The notes under the pieces were generated by a model. It searched no databases. It was not told the origin of the DNA and saw nothing but the letters and a program-made list of their open reading frames with translations. The position numbers and the translations under genes were made by a program. A stretch of 64,000 nucleotides of DNA from positions 1 through 64,000 of the IMG/VR virus record IMGVR_UViG_3300037258_001214; one strand, written 5' to 3'. Source of the stretch: a virus. Positions 45,944 to 54,373 of the stretch are shown piece by piece (the first letter of the stretch is position 1; each line of letters begins with the position of its first letter).

Positions 45944-47265
45944 TGCTGGCCGCGCTGCAGGCCAAGGCACTCGACGCGGTGCCGCTGTGCACGCACCGGT
46001 TCAACATCTTCGAGGGCAGCGTCCGGTCGTCGAAGACGGTGACGTCGCTGCTGCCGTGGCTGGATTTCGTGCGGCACGGCCCGAAGGGGCCCCTGCTGAT
46101 GGTGGGGAAGACCGGGGACACGCTGAAGCGGAACACGATCGACCCGCTGACGGAGATGCTGGGCGCGTCCCGGTGCGCGCACAACATCGGGACGCGGGAG
46201 CTGAAGCTGCTCGGCCGCACGCTGTACCTGGCGTCGGCGAACGATGAGAAAGCGGCGGCGAAGATCGCGGGCCTGACGCTGGCGGGGGCGTACGGGGATG
46301 AGCTGTCGACGTGGCCGGAGTCGTTCTTCCGGATGCTCGGGTCGCGGCTGTCGCTGCCGGGCGCGAGGATGTTCGGGACGACGAACCCGGACAACCCGAT
46401 GCACTGGCTGAAAGCCGGCTATCTGGACCGGGCGAAAGTGCACCTTACCCAGGCCGGTGACGTGCTGGTCTCCGCTGACCCGGACGCGCTCGACCTGGCC
46501 AGGATGTCGTTCGTCCTGGCCGACAACCCGCACCTGCCGCCCGAGTACGTCGCCGCCCTGGCCGCGGAGTACACGGGCCTGTGGCACCGCAGGTACATCC
46601 TCGGCGAGTGGGTGATCGCCGAGGGCGCGGTGTATGACATGTTCGACCTGGCCCGGCATGTCGTCGGCGACTGCCCGGTGATCAAGCGGTGGATCTGCTG
46701 CTCGGTGGACTACGGGACGACGAACCCGTTCCATGCGCTGCTGATCGGCCTCGGCGTCGACAAGCGCTTGTACGTGGTCGCGGAGTGGCGGTGGGATTCG
46801 CGGAAGCGGCGCCAGCAGCTCAGCGACGCCCAGTACTCGGCGAAGCTCCGCGAGTGGCTGGCCAGCGTCCGGTACCCGGGTTCGATGCTGCACGGGGTGA
46901 CACCGGAGCGGATCATCGTGGACCCCTCGGCGGCGTCGTTCCGGGTGCAGCTGTTCCAGGACCGGATGCAGTCCATGATGGCCGAGAACGAGGTGCTGGA
47001 CGGGATCCGGCTGGTGTCGTCGCTGCTGTCGACGGGGCGGCTGCTGATCCACGAGTCGTGCACGGACCTCATCGGCGAGCTGCAGTCCTACAGCTGGGAT
47101 GAGAAGGCGGCGGCTAAGGGGGAGGATGTGCCGATCAAGAAGAATGACCACGGCGTGGACGCTCTGCGCTATGGCATTTACACGCCGCGCAGCGTGTGGC
47201 GGAACCTGATCATCCCGTCCGAGGCGCCCCCGAACTACCAGGATCATTTCGGGGTGCCGCTGTAG
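45943..47265 (+). CDS. terL: Terminase large subunit (PBSX-like)
   Basis: 440 residues from ATG 45943. ATPase part: FEGSVRSSKTVTSLLPWLDF (Walker A variant), LLMVGKTGDTLKRNTI, GAYGDELSTWPESFF (Walker B with catalytic acid) and MFGTTNPDNP (coupling motif). Nuclease part: CCSVDYGTTNPFHALLIGLG, RIIVDPSAASFRVQL and KKNDHGVDALRYGIY with three acidic metal ligands. Packages concatemeric DNA through the portal. Length and motif order are those of the PBSX/XtmB family. Confidence 0.95.
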   Translation: MLAALQAKALDAVPLCTHRFNIFEGSVRSSKTVTSLLPWLDFVRHGPKGPLLMVGKTGDTLKRNTIDPLTEMLGASRCAHNIGTRELKLLGRTLYLASANDEKAAAKIAGLTLAGAYGDELSTWPESFFRMLGSRLSLPGARMFGTTNPDNPMHWLKAGYLDRAKVHLTQAGDVLVSADPDALDLARMSFVLADNPHLPPEYVAALAAEYTGLWHRRYILGEWVIAEGAVYDMFDLARHVVGDCPVIKRWICCSVDYGTTNPFHALLIGLGVDKRLYVVAEWRWDSRKRRQQLSDAQYSAKLREWLASVRYPGSMLHGVTPERIIVDPSAASFRVQLFQDRMQSMMAENEVLDGIRLVSSLLSTGRLLIHESCTDLIGELQSYSWDEKAAAKGEDVPIKKNDHGVDALRYGIYTPRSVWRNLIIPSEAPPNYQDHFGVPL

Positions 47266-47273
47266 CGAGCGGC

Positions 47274-47315
47274 TTGACGGGTGGTAGCACAACCGGCTAG
47301 GGTGGTACTACCACC
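47274..47315 (+). promoter_or_regulatory. Promoter with ribbon-helix-helix operators
   Basis: TTGACG (47274-47279) and TAGGGT (47298-47303) are spaced 18 bases, an actinomycete-type promoter. GTGGTAGCAC (47281-47290) lies between them, and the dyad GGTGGT-ACT-ACCACC (47301-47315) overlaps the -10/start. The core GGTAGCAC recurs inside the adjacent RHH gene. Most likely an autoregulated promoter (inference). Confidence 0.7.
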
Positions 47316-47331
47316 TAGAGGGGAGCCCGAG

Positions 47332-47643
47332 ATGCACCGCATAGCAGTCAAGATGCCAGCGGCGGCCGACCACGCCCCGCTGTCCGTGCTGAACCGGACC
47401 GGACGGGGCATCCGCACCACGATCGTCTGCTCGTGCGAGTGGATGCCGGCCAAGGCGCCCGCCGCCGCGTCCACGATGAACAACTCGCACATGGCGCACC
47501 GCCGCAAGCAGGGAATGCCCCGTGCGGACTACTCGGCCACCGTGTTCGGCGAAGGCCCGTGGATGGGCCTGACGTGGGATGAGTGGCACGACGCGCACGG
47601 CGACGAGAACGTGGACCCCTACACCGGGATGTCCCGTGCCTAA
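47332..47643 (+). CDS. Hypothetical protein
   Basis: 103 residues from ATG 47332 with GAGGGGAGCCCGAG upstream. RIAVKMPAAADHAPLSVLNR, TTIVCSCEWMPAKAPAAAST, with His/Cys residues (HMAHRRKQG) later. First gene of the cargo cassette after the terminase, driven by its own regulated promoter. No family recognised. Confidence 0.65.
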   Translation: MHRIAVKMPAAADHAPLSVLNRTGRGIRTTIVCSCEWMPAKAPAAASTMNNSHMAHRRKQGMPRADYSATVFGEGPWMGLTWDEWHDAHGDENVDPYTGMSRA

Positions 47644-47881
47644 CCAGCATGCCACCAAGCCCAGGGCCGTCCGGTTGCCGGGCGGCCTTGAGGCGCGCGT
47701 GAAGGCAGCTGCGGAAGCGGACGGCGGGACCGTCAACGCCTTCATCGTCGCCGCGATCGAGGAGAAGCTGGAGCGGCGCGGTAGCACCACCCCGGCCGGC
47801 CGGGTAGCACCACCCGCTGTCACCTTCACTGCGCCGCTCGACAGCCCGGATGCCCGTCGCCGGACGGGAGGAACCAGGTGA
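47636..47881 (+). CDS. Arc/MetJ-like ribbon-helix-helix protein
   Basis: 81 residues from a GTG at 47636. KPRAVRLPGGLEARVKAAAE followed by DGGTVNAFIVAAIEEKLERR is the RHH fold: strand, helix, turn, helix. The Pro-rich tail (GSTTPAGRVAPPAVTFTAPL) is encoded by DNA that contains two GGTAGCACCACCC repeats matching the promoter operator. Probable autorepressor of the cassette. RHH antitoxins look alike, but no toxin is evident. Confidence 0.8.
   Translation: MPNQHATKPRAVRLPGGLEARVKAAAEADGGTVNAFIVAAIEEKLERRGSTTPAGRVAPPAVTFTAPLDSPDARRRTGGTR
47780..47815. repeat. Two GGTAGCACCACCC repeats inside the RHH gene
   Basis: Identical 13-mers at 47780-47792 and 47803-47815, 23 bp apart, sharing GGTAGCAC with 47283-47290 in the promoter. 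They fall in the low-complexity 3' part of the gene and may be extra operators for its own product. Confidence 0.6.
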
Positions 47882-48223
47882 GCCCGTTCCGCAGTCGCCA
47901 GCAGCCGCCTCCGCGGCGGCAGCCGCATCCCGACGCGCGCATTGAGGCCGAGTTCCAGCGGATCATCTCGCTGCGGAAGGCCGTTGCCCGCAAAGAGGGA
48001 CTCGCCGCGAAGGACCACGAGCAGATCACCGCCATGCGAGAGCAACTCGCGCAGCACCCGACATGGGACCGGGCTCCGAAGCTGGCGGCAGCAGGTCGAT
48101 GCGCTCCTGGACGAAGTGGAGGAACTGGACGGCGACGTCACGAAGCTCCACGACGAGATCGCCGCGCGGATCGGCAAGATTGATGACGCCGACCTGGCGT
48201 GGCTGGAAAGCGGTCAGCCATGA
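47878..48223 (+). pseudogene. Coiled-coil protein, interrupted by a frameshift
   Basis: A GTG at 47878 opens a basic N-terminus and a helical part (RIEAEFQRIISLRKAVARKE) that reaches WDRAPKLAA near 48090. The +1 frame then continues QQVDALLDEVEELDGDVTKL to AWLESGQP at 48223. Removing one G of GCGGCAGCAG rejoins one coiled-coil protein of about 114 residues. This is one of several single-base breaks in the window. Confidence 0.6.
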
Positions 48224-48423
48224 TCCCCGCCGAGCTGGACCAGATCCGGGACCGCCTCCGTCCGCACGGCCCGCACGTCTGCGATGACCGCTGCACCTGC
48301 CCGGTTCACGGCACGCCGCTGATCTACTGGCCAGCGGGGGACGATCACGCCTGCCGGGACATCACCTGCAAGTACGGACACGGTGGCGCGCTAGCGCCTG
48401 CAGCGGAACCTCCCGCCTCGTAA
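48220..48423 (+). CDS. Small zinc-binding protein
   Basis: 67 residues, ATGA overlap with the previous frame. PHVCDDRCTCPVHGTPLIYW and HACRDITCKYGHGG provide Cys/His ligands for one zinc. Its stop codon lies in a 16-base sequence repeated at the end of the next gene. Confidence 0.65.
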   Translation: MIPAELDQIRDRLRPHGPHVCDDRCTCPVHGTPLIYWPAGDDHACRDITCKYGHGGALAPAAEPPAS

Positions 48424-48428
48424 GCTAC
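48413..48428 (+). repeat. 16-base repeat over a stop codon, copy 1 (copy 2 at 48728-48743)
   Basis: CCGCCTCGTAAGCTAC occurs exactly twice, 315 bp apart, each time covering the TAA of a gene (ends 48423 and 48738). In copy 2 it extends into the hairpin TCGTA-AGC-TACGA. It may reflect duplication of a gene boundary or a functional 3' element. Confidence 0.65.
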
Positions 48429-48432
48429 AGCT

Positions 48433-48738
48433 ATGGCCGAACCGCGCGAGCTCATCATCACCGACGACGGGGAAGCGCTCTTCTCCGGCCATGTCGGCAT
48501 GCGCGTCCAACTGCCAGCCCAGCAGCTCCGGTGCTCTCCTGACCTCGCCGCCGCGATCCGCGAGCTGGACGCCGCCGCCGAGCCGGGCCGGCCCTCTCCG
48601 TCGCTGCTGATCTTCGGTGCCAGCGAGATCATCGCGGACGAGTCGGTGCTGTCCGGCGACTGGCACCTGGAGCAGGCCGGCCGCGTGATCCAGACCGGAC
48701 ACCTGGATGCAGCCTCGCTAGACTCGGCCGCCTCGTAA
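48433..48738 (+). CDS. Hypothetical protein
   Basis: 101 residues. Beta/alpha pattern: PRELIITDDGEALFSGHVGM, RVQLPAQQLRCSPDLAAAIR, LIFGASEIIADESVLSGDWH. Starts 9 bases after its neighbour. No family recognised. Confidence 0.65.
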   Translation: MAEPRELIITDDGEALFSGHVGMRVQLPAQQLRCSPDLAAAIRELDAAAEPGRPSPSLLIFGASEIIADESVLSGDWHLEQAGRVIQTGHLDAASLDSAAS

Positions 48739-48777
48739 GCTACGATTCACCCAGGACGCCTCAGCCGCGTCCGTCCC

Positions 48778-48812
48778 GCGCTGCAACAGCGCTCAGATGA
48801 TCCCGCAACGGG
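48778..48812 (+). repeat. Two triloop hairpins upstream of the portal operon
   Basis: GCGCTG-CAA-CAGCGC (48778-48792) and CCCG-CAA-CGGG (48802-48812). The first is the fully paired counterpart of the one-mismatch hairpin at 45324. They fill the gap between 48738 and the next start at 48840. Confidence 0.6.
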
Positions 48813-48839
48813 TGCAAGCCTCACAGGAGATTGCGCCCC

Positions 48840-49112
48840 GTGCCGGAAACCTTGCCCGCGCCGCCTGATAACAGGCCGTACGTGCCGATGCACGAGCCCG
48901 GGCATGAGATCCGCACGCTATCCCTCGACGGCACCCGCAAGCACCGGTGGAAGCAGGTCGGCTGGCAGGGCCAGACCGGCGCCATCTACGGCCTCGGCGA
49001 GAAGCCGCAGCTGCACGAGCCGGGATCGTTCTCGCCGCTCTACGTGATGGTCGATTCTGACTACGTAGAGCTTCCCTCTGAGCTTTCGAGGGGAGGTGAT
49101 GCAGCGGAATGA
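48840..49112 (+). CDS. Hypothetical protein upstream of the portal
   Basis: 90 residues from GTG 48840; TTG 48831 lies closer to AGGAG and is an alternative. HEPGHEIRTLSLDGTRKHRW, QVGWQGQTGAIYGLGEKPQL, FSPLYVMVDSDYVEL: beta-rich and small. Overlaps the portal start by 4 bases. Unknown function, probably virion-related. Confidence 0.65.
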   Translation: MPETLPAPPDNRPYVPMHEPGHEIRTLSLDGTRKHRWKQVGWQGQTGAIYGLGEKPQLHEPGSFSPLYVMVDSDYVELPSELSRGGDAAE

Positions 49113-50925
49113 GTATGCCTTTCGTCCAGCCGTCAGCCATGCCGACCGGCTCCGCCACGCTCGGAGCACCGATCGGCCTGTCATCGACGCAGCCCATCGA
49201 CGACCGCCAGATGTCCATGCTTCCCGTGGGCAGCCAGCCATGGCCGCCACCGCAATACGATCCGGTCAGCTACCAGCACCGGATCTGGAATGCGTGGTGG
49301 ACCGGGGACCGCCAGATGCTGGCATGGGTTTATTACAACCTCGGAGCCAATTCGCCCTACGGTCGCGCTTTCTTTGCCACTACCGGTGAAAAGGGAATGC
49401 CGATGCCGCGCCCTGGCCAGTACAGGGGCGGCTTGCTGGGCAGTATTGAATACTCGTTCTGGTTAAGTGAGGCGAGCCCGTACCCCCAGGGGAGAAGCGC
49501 ACCCGCCTGCACGTCCCCATCGCCGGCGACATCGCGCAGACCTCCGCGTCGCTGCTGTTCTCCTCGCCGCCCGAGCTGAAGACGACGCTCACCGGGCCGG
49601 AGGGCGTCGCGAACCAGGCGTGGCTCAATGCCCTGATCGACGACGGCTTCCACACGCGGCTCCTGGAGGGCGGCGAGATGTGCGCGGGACTCGGCGGGGT
49701 GTACCTGCGGATCGTGTGGGACACCTCGGTCAGTGACAAGCCCTGGATCCAGCCGGTCTCCGCTGATGTCGCGGTGCCGCAGTTCGCCTACGACAAGCTC
49801 CGGTCGGCGACGTTCTGGCGGGTGCTGGAGGATAACGGATCGGACGTGGTCCGGCACCTGGAGATGCACGCGCCCGGTCAGAACCAGGTCATCCACGGTG
49901 TCTACTCCGGCGGCCAGTCCGACCTCGGCGAGATCGTCCCCATGTCCGATTTCCCGGCCACTGCGCGGATCTTCGCCGACCTGCAGGGCGACACGCTGAA
50001 CCTGCCCAACCTGCCGTTCGACGCGTCCACGGTCACCTACATCCCGAACCTGAAGCCCAACAGGATCTGGCGGGACCTCGGCCCGGAGCTGTGGCCGCTG
50101 GGCCGGTCGGATTTCCAGGGCGTCGAGCCGCTGATGGACGCCCTGGACCACACCTACTCGAACTGGATGCGGGACATCGACCTGGCGGCCATGCGCCTCA
50201 TCGTCCCGGCCGAGTACCTGGACAATATCGGGAGGGGAAAAGGGGCGGTTTTCGAGCCTGACCGCCGCGTGTTCACGCCCCTGTCGATGCTCCACGACGG
50301 AGGCGGCGCGCCGTCGATCACCGCCAACCAGTTCGCGATCCGCTGGCGGGAACATTCCGAGACCTGCCAGGACCTGGCCAACCGCATCGTCCAGGAAGCC
50401 GGGTACAGCGCTCAGTCCTTCGGCGACTACCAGGGCAACGCCCCGACCGCGACGGAGATCGAGGCCCGGGAGCGCACCAGCCTGATGACCCGGAAGAAGA
50501 AGATCCTGTACTGGCGGCCGTCGCTCCAGGACGCCATCTACTCGCTGATGTGCGTGGCCAGGCTGTACTTCGGCGCGTCCGCGATCACGCCGGAACGGCC
50601 GGATATCAACTTCCCCGCCGTGGCGCTCCCCGACGAGCAGGCCCTGGCGCAGACCGTGGCCACGCTGGCAGGCGCCGAGGCTGCGTCGAAGGCCACCTTG
50701 GTCGCGATGGCGCACCCGGAGTGGACGAAAGAAGAAGTCAACGCGGAGGTCCAGCAGATCCGCGCTGAGATCGGCACCGAGCTGGCCGCGCACGCGAAGA
50801 TCGCGCTGGCCCAGCCGCCGGGGACGTCGATCCAGGAGATGGAGGCGGGGCTGGAGCAGATGGCCCCGGTCACCGACGACACGGGTGCAGATGAGGGTAC
50901 CGGCGACCAGGAAGGCGGTTCGTGA
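49109..50925 (+). CDS. Portal protein, with a -1 frameshift near 49482
   Basis: The N-terminal part (QHRIWNAWWTGDRQMLAWVY) is read from 49109 and stays open to 49579. The remainder (LHVPIAGDIAQTSASLLFSS, CAGLGGVYLRIVWDTSVSDK, FEPDRRVFTPLSMLHDGGGA, PTATEIEARERTSLMTRKKK) is in the -1 frame. They join at TACCCCCAGGGGAG, where one more C, or a -1 slip on C5, gives YPPGEKRTRLHVP. The rejoined protein of about 605 residues resembles SPP1 gp6-like actinophage portals. An essential gene being split points to an assembly error or recoding. Confidence 0.8.
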
Positions 50926-51305
50926 TGGCAGATCACTATGACCCGGCGCAGGCGCGGGACAATCGCGGCGAGTGGACCAGCGGCGCGGGCGCGGTGGCGA
51001 GGAACGTCACCGGGAGGGGCGGCGGCCGGAAGGCGGCAGGCCCCCCGAAGGTGAAGAACCCCGGCGGCCGGAACATGTACGCGCGGGACGACACCCCCGA
51101 GTACCAGAAGCGCGAGGGCACCAAGCCGAACATCCACGTTCCGGAGCCGGCTCCGGCGTCGGCGCGGCGCGCCCCGGCGGGCAGCAGGACGGCCAAGCCC
51201 GCTAAGCCGGCCCGCCCGGCCCGGCCGCCGAAGGCCAGGTTCGCCTCGCACGGCACCGGCGCCGCGTCGCAGTCCGGCGGTCCCGGGCCGGTCATCCCGA
51301 AGTGA
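50925..51305 (+). CDS. Basic Pro/Lys-rich protein
   Basis: 126 residues from ATG 50925 (TGATG). N-terminal ADHYDPAQARDNRGEWTSGA resembles the ends of phage head-morphogenesis proteins, where RDxxGRW-like motifs occur; the rest is a disordered basic Pro/Ala/Lys-rich region (AKPAKPARPARPPKA). Function unknown. Confidence 0.6.
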   Translation: MADHYDPAQARDNRGEWTSGAGAVARNVTGRGGGRKAAGPPKVKNPGGRNMYARDDTPEYQKREGTKPNIHVPEPAPASARRAPAGSRTAKPAKPARPARPPKARFASHGTGAASQSGGPGPVIPK

Positions 51306-51312
51306 GGCCGCC

Positions 51313-51621
51313 ATGGGCACGCTGAACGGCAAGCAGCGCAAGGCGCTCCCGAGGGACAGCTTCGCGCTCCCGGGCGGCGGCCCGGCGGGCGCGGACGCCT
51401 ACCCGCTGGCCGGGCCGGACGGCCGGCCGTCGCAGGCGCACGCCGTGGCTGCGCTGGCCCGGGTCGCGAAGAACGGCACCCCGGCGGAGAAGCGCGAGGT
51501 ACGCGCCGCGGTGCGGAAGAAGTTCCCGGGCCTGCCGAGCTCGCAGGGCAACGGCGGCAGCCAGGCGGCCGCGCACAACCAGCGGGTGGACCGGCGGGCC
51601 GGGAAGAGCAGGGCCTCGTGA
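51313..51621 (+). CDS. Phage DUF6582-like small protein
   Basis: 102 residues. KQRKALPRDSFALPG, then YPLAGPDGRPSQAHAVAALA with RVAKNGTPAEKREVRAAVRK and KFPGLP match a widespread small phage protein family (lysine-rich, LPxxxFALP start, AHAxxALARV core) next to portal genes. Role unknown, perhaps a virion accessory. Confidence 0.7.
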   Translation: MGTLNGKQRKALPRDSFALPGGGPAGADAYPLAGPDGRPSQAHAVAALARVAKNGTPAEKREVRAAVRKKFPGLPSSQGNGGSQAAAHNQRVDRRAGKSRAS

Positions 51622-51899
51622 GCGTCCTCGGCAGGCCCGCGAGCCAGCCTGACAAGCCCGCGACGAAGACCGCCTCGTCGCCGTCGTCCTACCGGATCGT
51701 CGAGGAGGGCCGCAGGTACTGGAGCGACCGCCCGACGAGCACGGGCAAGACCGCCGGGATCGCGTTCGGGACACCGGGCTCGTTCACGGAGTGCGTTGAC
51801 CGCACGACCCCGCACCTCGGCGGGGGCGCCAAGGGTTACTGCGCTGAGCGCTACCACGATGCCACGGGCACGTGGCCGGGCCGGCATGGAGGCAAGTGA
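51618..51899 (+). CDS. Hypothetical protein
   Basis: 93 residues, GTG start (GTGA coupling). SSYRIVEEGRRYWSDRPTST, GIAFGTPGSFTECVDRTTPH, KGYCAERYHDATG. Two Cys and several His, perhaps a metal site. No family recognised. Confidence 0.6.
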   Translation: MSVLGRPASQPDKPATKTASSPSSYRIVEEGRRYWSDRPTSTGKTAGIAFGTPGSFTECVDRTTPHLGGGAKGYCAERYHDATGTWPGRHGGK

Positions 51900-52099
51900 T
51901 GGCACCGAAGGCACCCAGGCCCAGGAAGGCGCCGAAGGGCAAGAAGGGCGCAGCGAAGCCCGCGGCGTCCTCATCGGCTCCGCCGCAGTCGGCACCGGCC
52001 GACGCGAAGGCCAACGGGTGGAAGCCGCCGTTCCCCGGTGCTAAGCCCCCGTTCAAGGAGCCCGCGGCGAATCCGGGCAAGAAGGACAGGGGCAAGTGA
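51899..52099 (+). CDS. Lys/Pro/Ala-rich small protein
   Basis: 66 residues, ATG overlapping the previous stop. Composition KAPRPRKAPKGKKGAAKPA and NGWKPPFPGAKPPFK suggests a disordered, nucleic-acid-neutralising protein. Gene status supported by the overlaps at both ends. Confidence 0.5.
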   Translation: MAPKAPRPRKAPKGKKGAAKPAASSSAPPQSAPADAKANGWKPPFPGAKPPFKEPAANPGKKDRGK

Positions 52100-52371
52100 C
52101 GGCCACGCTCACGCACACTTTCACGCAGACCCACAACGTCATCAAGCTGGCGAACCCGTTCCTTGCGTGCGGGACGTGCGGGAAGTGCGTCGAGGCGCGC
52201 CACGATGACCGCTGCGGCTGTGATGATGAGGGCCCGCTTCTCCTGTTCCCGTGCTGCCACCGCGGCGAGTACCGGGACCTGTGCCCATCGTGGAGTCCGG
52301 TCGACGGCTGCACCTGCCTGAAGGTCCTCGGCCACGTCCCGCACCCCGCCGAACTGCCGAGGGGCGCGTGA
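52096..52371 (+). CDS. Cysteine-rich protein
   Basis: 91 residues, GTG start. LACGTCGKCVEARHDDRCGC, FPCCHRGEYRDLCPSWSPVD, GCTCLKVLGHV: at least nine Cys plus His, compatible with two or three zinc sites. No family recognised. Confidence 0.6.
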   Translation: MTATLTHTFTQTHNVIKLANPFLACGTCGKCVEARHDDRCGCDDEGPLLLFPCCHRGEYRDLCPSWSPVDGCTCLKVLGHVPHPAELPRGA

Positions 52372-52595
52372 TGGCCGACCGCGTAACCATCGTCCTCGCC
52401 AGCGACGACGCCGCCGAGACCCGCGACTGCTCGTTCACCGTCGATGACTACGACAAGCGCACGGACCCGGACGTCTACGGAGATCTGGACGCCTACCTCG
52501 ACCAGCGTGCCTACCCGAAGCTGCGCGCCGAGTGGCGTCCCGACTTCCACGAGGTCTCGCGGCATGTCGAGCGCGGGGTGATCTCCGTTGGCTGA
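52371..52595 (+). CDS. Hypothetical acidic protein
   Basis: 74 residues, ATG at 52371 after the GCGTG stop overlap. RVTIVLASDDAAETRDCSFT, VDDYDKRTDPDVYGDLDAYL. Acidic and compact; small phage proteins of this type can be anti-restriction DNA mimics, but nothing here proves it. Confidence 0.55.
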   Translation: MADRVTIVLASDDAAETRDCSFTVDDYDKRTDPDVYGDLDAYLDQRAYPKLRAEWRPDFHEVSRHVERGVISVG

Positions 52596-52830
52596 CAAGG
52601 CAGTCCCGTCCCTGGGCAACACCGGGCCCCGCGACTTCTCCGCCCAGTTGCACTCCAACTTCACCGCCCCGGTACCTCAGCCTCACATCACAGTGCACAT
52701 CTACCTCTCCGATGAGGAAGCAGCGAAGGTGAGCCCGGCTGACGTATCCGCAGCGGTAGGCGAGCTGCTGGCCCGGCTCGGGGTGGATCAGGGCCAGGTC
52801 GACGTGTCCGGGCCGGAGCGTGCCGGGTGA
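52588..52830 (+). CDS. Hypothetical protein
   Basis: 80 residues, TTG start. FTAPVPQPHITVHIYLSDEE, then VSPADVSAAVGELLARLGVD: beta strand plus helix, possibly a small ferredoxin-like fold. No family recognised. Confidence 0.6.
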   Translation: MADKAVPSLGNTGPRDFSAQLHSNFTAPVPQPHITVHIYLSDEEAAKVSPADVSAAVGELLARLGVDQGQVDVSGPERAG

Positions 52831-53102
52831 AGCCGAGCGCAGGCGTGATGAAGGTCGGCGCGACGGCCGCCGGCTCGCGGCCGGTCACCGTCGAGTTCGA
52901 CGCCGGCGACCAGAATCCGGTGGAGATCTACGAGGCGTTCGAGCGGATGCTTGCCGCGTGGCCTGACGCCAGGGTGCCGCTCAAGCGCGGCGCGGCCAAG
53001 GGCACCGTCTGCGGCTGCGGTGCCGATCACGGCGGATGGGTGTGCAGCCACTGCACGGTGCCGGATGCAGTGGCCCGGACCCTATCGGAGCCGCAGCCGT
53101 GA
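52827..53102 (+). CDS. Hypothetical zinc-binding protein
   Basis: 91 residues, GTG start coupled to the previous stop. GSRPVTVEFDAGDQNPVEIY is a beta/alpha stretch; VCGCGADHGGWVCSHC holds the zinc ligands. Directly precedes the AAA ATPase gene (4-base overlap). Confidence 0.6.
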   Translation: MKPSAGVMKVGATAAGSRPVTVEFDAGDQNPVEIYEAFERMLAAWPDARVPLKRGAAKGTVCGCGADHGGWVCSHCTVPDAVARTLSEPQP

Positions 53103-54373
53103 ACGCGCAGCCCGCACCCGCTGCAGCCGACCGCGCGCCCGCGTCGGACCTGATCGCCACCCTGCGGGAGAAAGCCCCCCGCGCGGCGATGACCCTGGCA
53201 GCCGCCCAACTCGCGTGGCCCGCTACCGCGCGGGTCCGTTCCTGGGCCCGCGACCGGTCTACCTACACGGTCAAGGTCCACGGCACGGACGGCATCTACG
53301 ACGACCTGCACGAGTGGGTGCTGTCCCTGCTGGCCCCGAAGGAACAGCGGGCCCTGGTGGCGTGGTCGACCAGGCGCGGGATGCTCATGGAAGCCCCCGT
53401 CAGCGGCCGGGCATCCGAGCCGCCGCCCCCGCCGCTTCGCCTGCGGTACGACGGCACCCGCGAGCAGGCCATCGCCGTGGGCGGCCACAAGATCCGCGTC
53501 GTCGTGGCCGAGCACGCCAGCAGCGATGAGGAGCGGTGGAAGCCGCCCGAGATCGTGTTCACCGCCCGGTCGGCCGCCGCGCGCTCGGCGCTGCTGCGCG
53601 AGATCGAGGGCGTGCTGCGCCGCAGCCGCCAGTCCGAGCGGAAGCCCTCGTTCCGGATGCTGGACAAGTGGGGCGACTGGGAGAAGCTCGACGACCTGCC
53701 GCCGCGCACCCTGGACAGCGTGATCCTGCCGGACGGCCAGCTTGAGCGGCTGACCGCCGACGTGGCCCGGTTCCTGGCCGCCGAGCAGGACTACGTGCGC
53801 CGCTGCGTCCCGTGGCATCGCGGCTACCTGTTCGAGGGACCGCCCGGCACCGGCAAGACGTCCGTGGCCCGGGCCATCGCCAGCCACTTCGGGATGGACG
53901 TGTGGTACCTCCCGCTGGCCGACGTCCGCAAGGACGCCGAGCTGCTGCGGGTCGCCACCCGGATCGGCCCGCGCTCCATGCTGCTGCTGGAAGACGCCGA
54001 CGTGTTCCATGCCGCCACGAAGAGGGACGACGACAGCCCCGACAAGGTGACGCTCTCCGGGCTGCTCAACACGCTGGACGGCATCGCCACCCCGCACGGC
54101 CTGCTCACCGTGCTGACGACGAACCGGCCCGGAGCGCTCGACGACGCGGTGACCAGGGCCGGGCGGATCGACCTGACCGAGCACTTCGGCCTCGCCGATG
54201 CCAGGCAGGTCGAGCAGCTCATCAGGCGCTGGTACGAGCGCGGCGCGATCGGGCCCGGTGGCATCCCTGAGATTTCCGGTATCGCCCCGGCCGACGTGAT
54301 CGAGGCGTGCAAGCGCCACGACGACCCGGCGCACGCGATCGGCCAGCTACTCACCCTGGAGCCGCAGCCATGA
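53099..54373 (+). CDS. BCS1-like AAA ATPase
   Basis: 424 residues from a GTG at 53099. Residues 1-230 form an N-terminal BCS1-like region (VLSLLAPKEQRALVAWSTRR, RPPRTLDSVILPDGQ-type hinge). The AAA core has Walker A EGPPGTGKTSVARAIA, Walker B SMLLLEDADVF, the linker TLSGLLNTLDGIATPHGLLT, sensor 1 VLTTNRP and the arginine finger AGRIDLTEHFG. This is the layout of BCS1-type ATPases, remodelers of folded proteins in mitochondria with bacterial and phage relatives of unknown function. Located in a cassette between portal and scaffold, so perhaps a cargo (moron or anti-defence) gene. Confidence 0.88.
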   Translation: MNAQPAPAAADRAPASDLIATLREKAPRAAMTLAAAQLAWPATARVRSWARDRSTYTVKVHGTDGIYDDLHEWVLSLLAPKEQRALVAWSTRRGMLMEAPVSGRASEPPPPPLRLRYDGTREQAIAVGGHKIRVVVAEHASSDEERWKPPEIVFTARSAAARSALLREIEGVLRRSRQSERKPSFRMLDKWGDWEKLDDLPPRTLDSVILPDGQLERLTADVARFLAAEQDYVRRCVPWHRGYLFEGPPGTGKTSVARAIASHFGMDVWYLPLADVRKDAELLRVATRIGPRSMLLLEDADVFHAATKRDDDSPDKVTLSGLLNTLDGIATPHGLLTVLTTNRPGALDDAVTRAGRIDLTEHFGLADARQVEQLIRRWYERGAIGPGGIPEISGIAPADVIEACKRHDDPAHAIGQLLTLEPQP

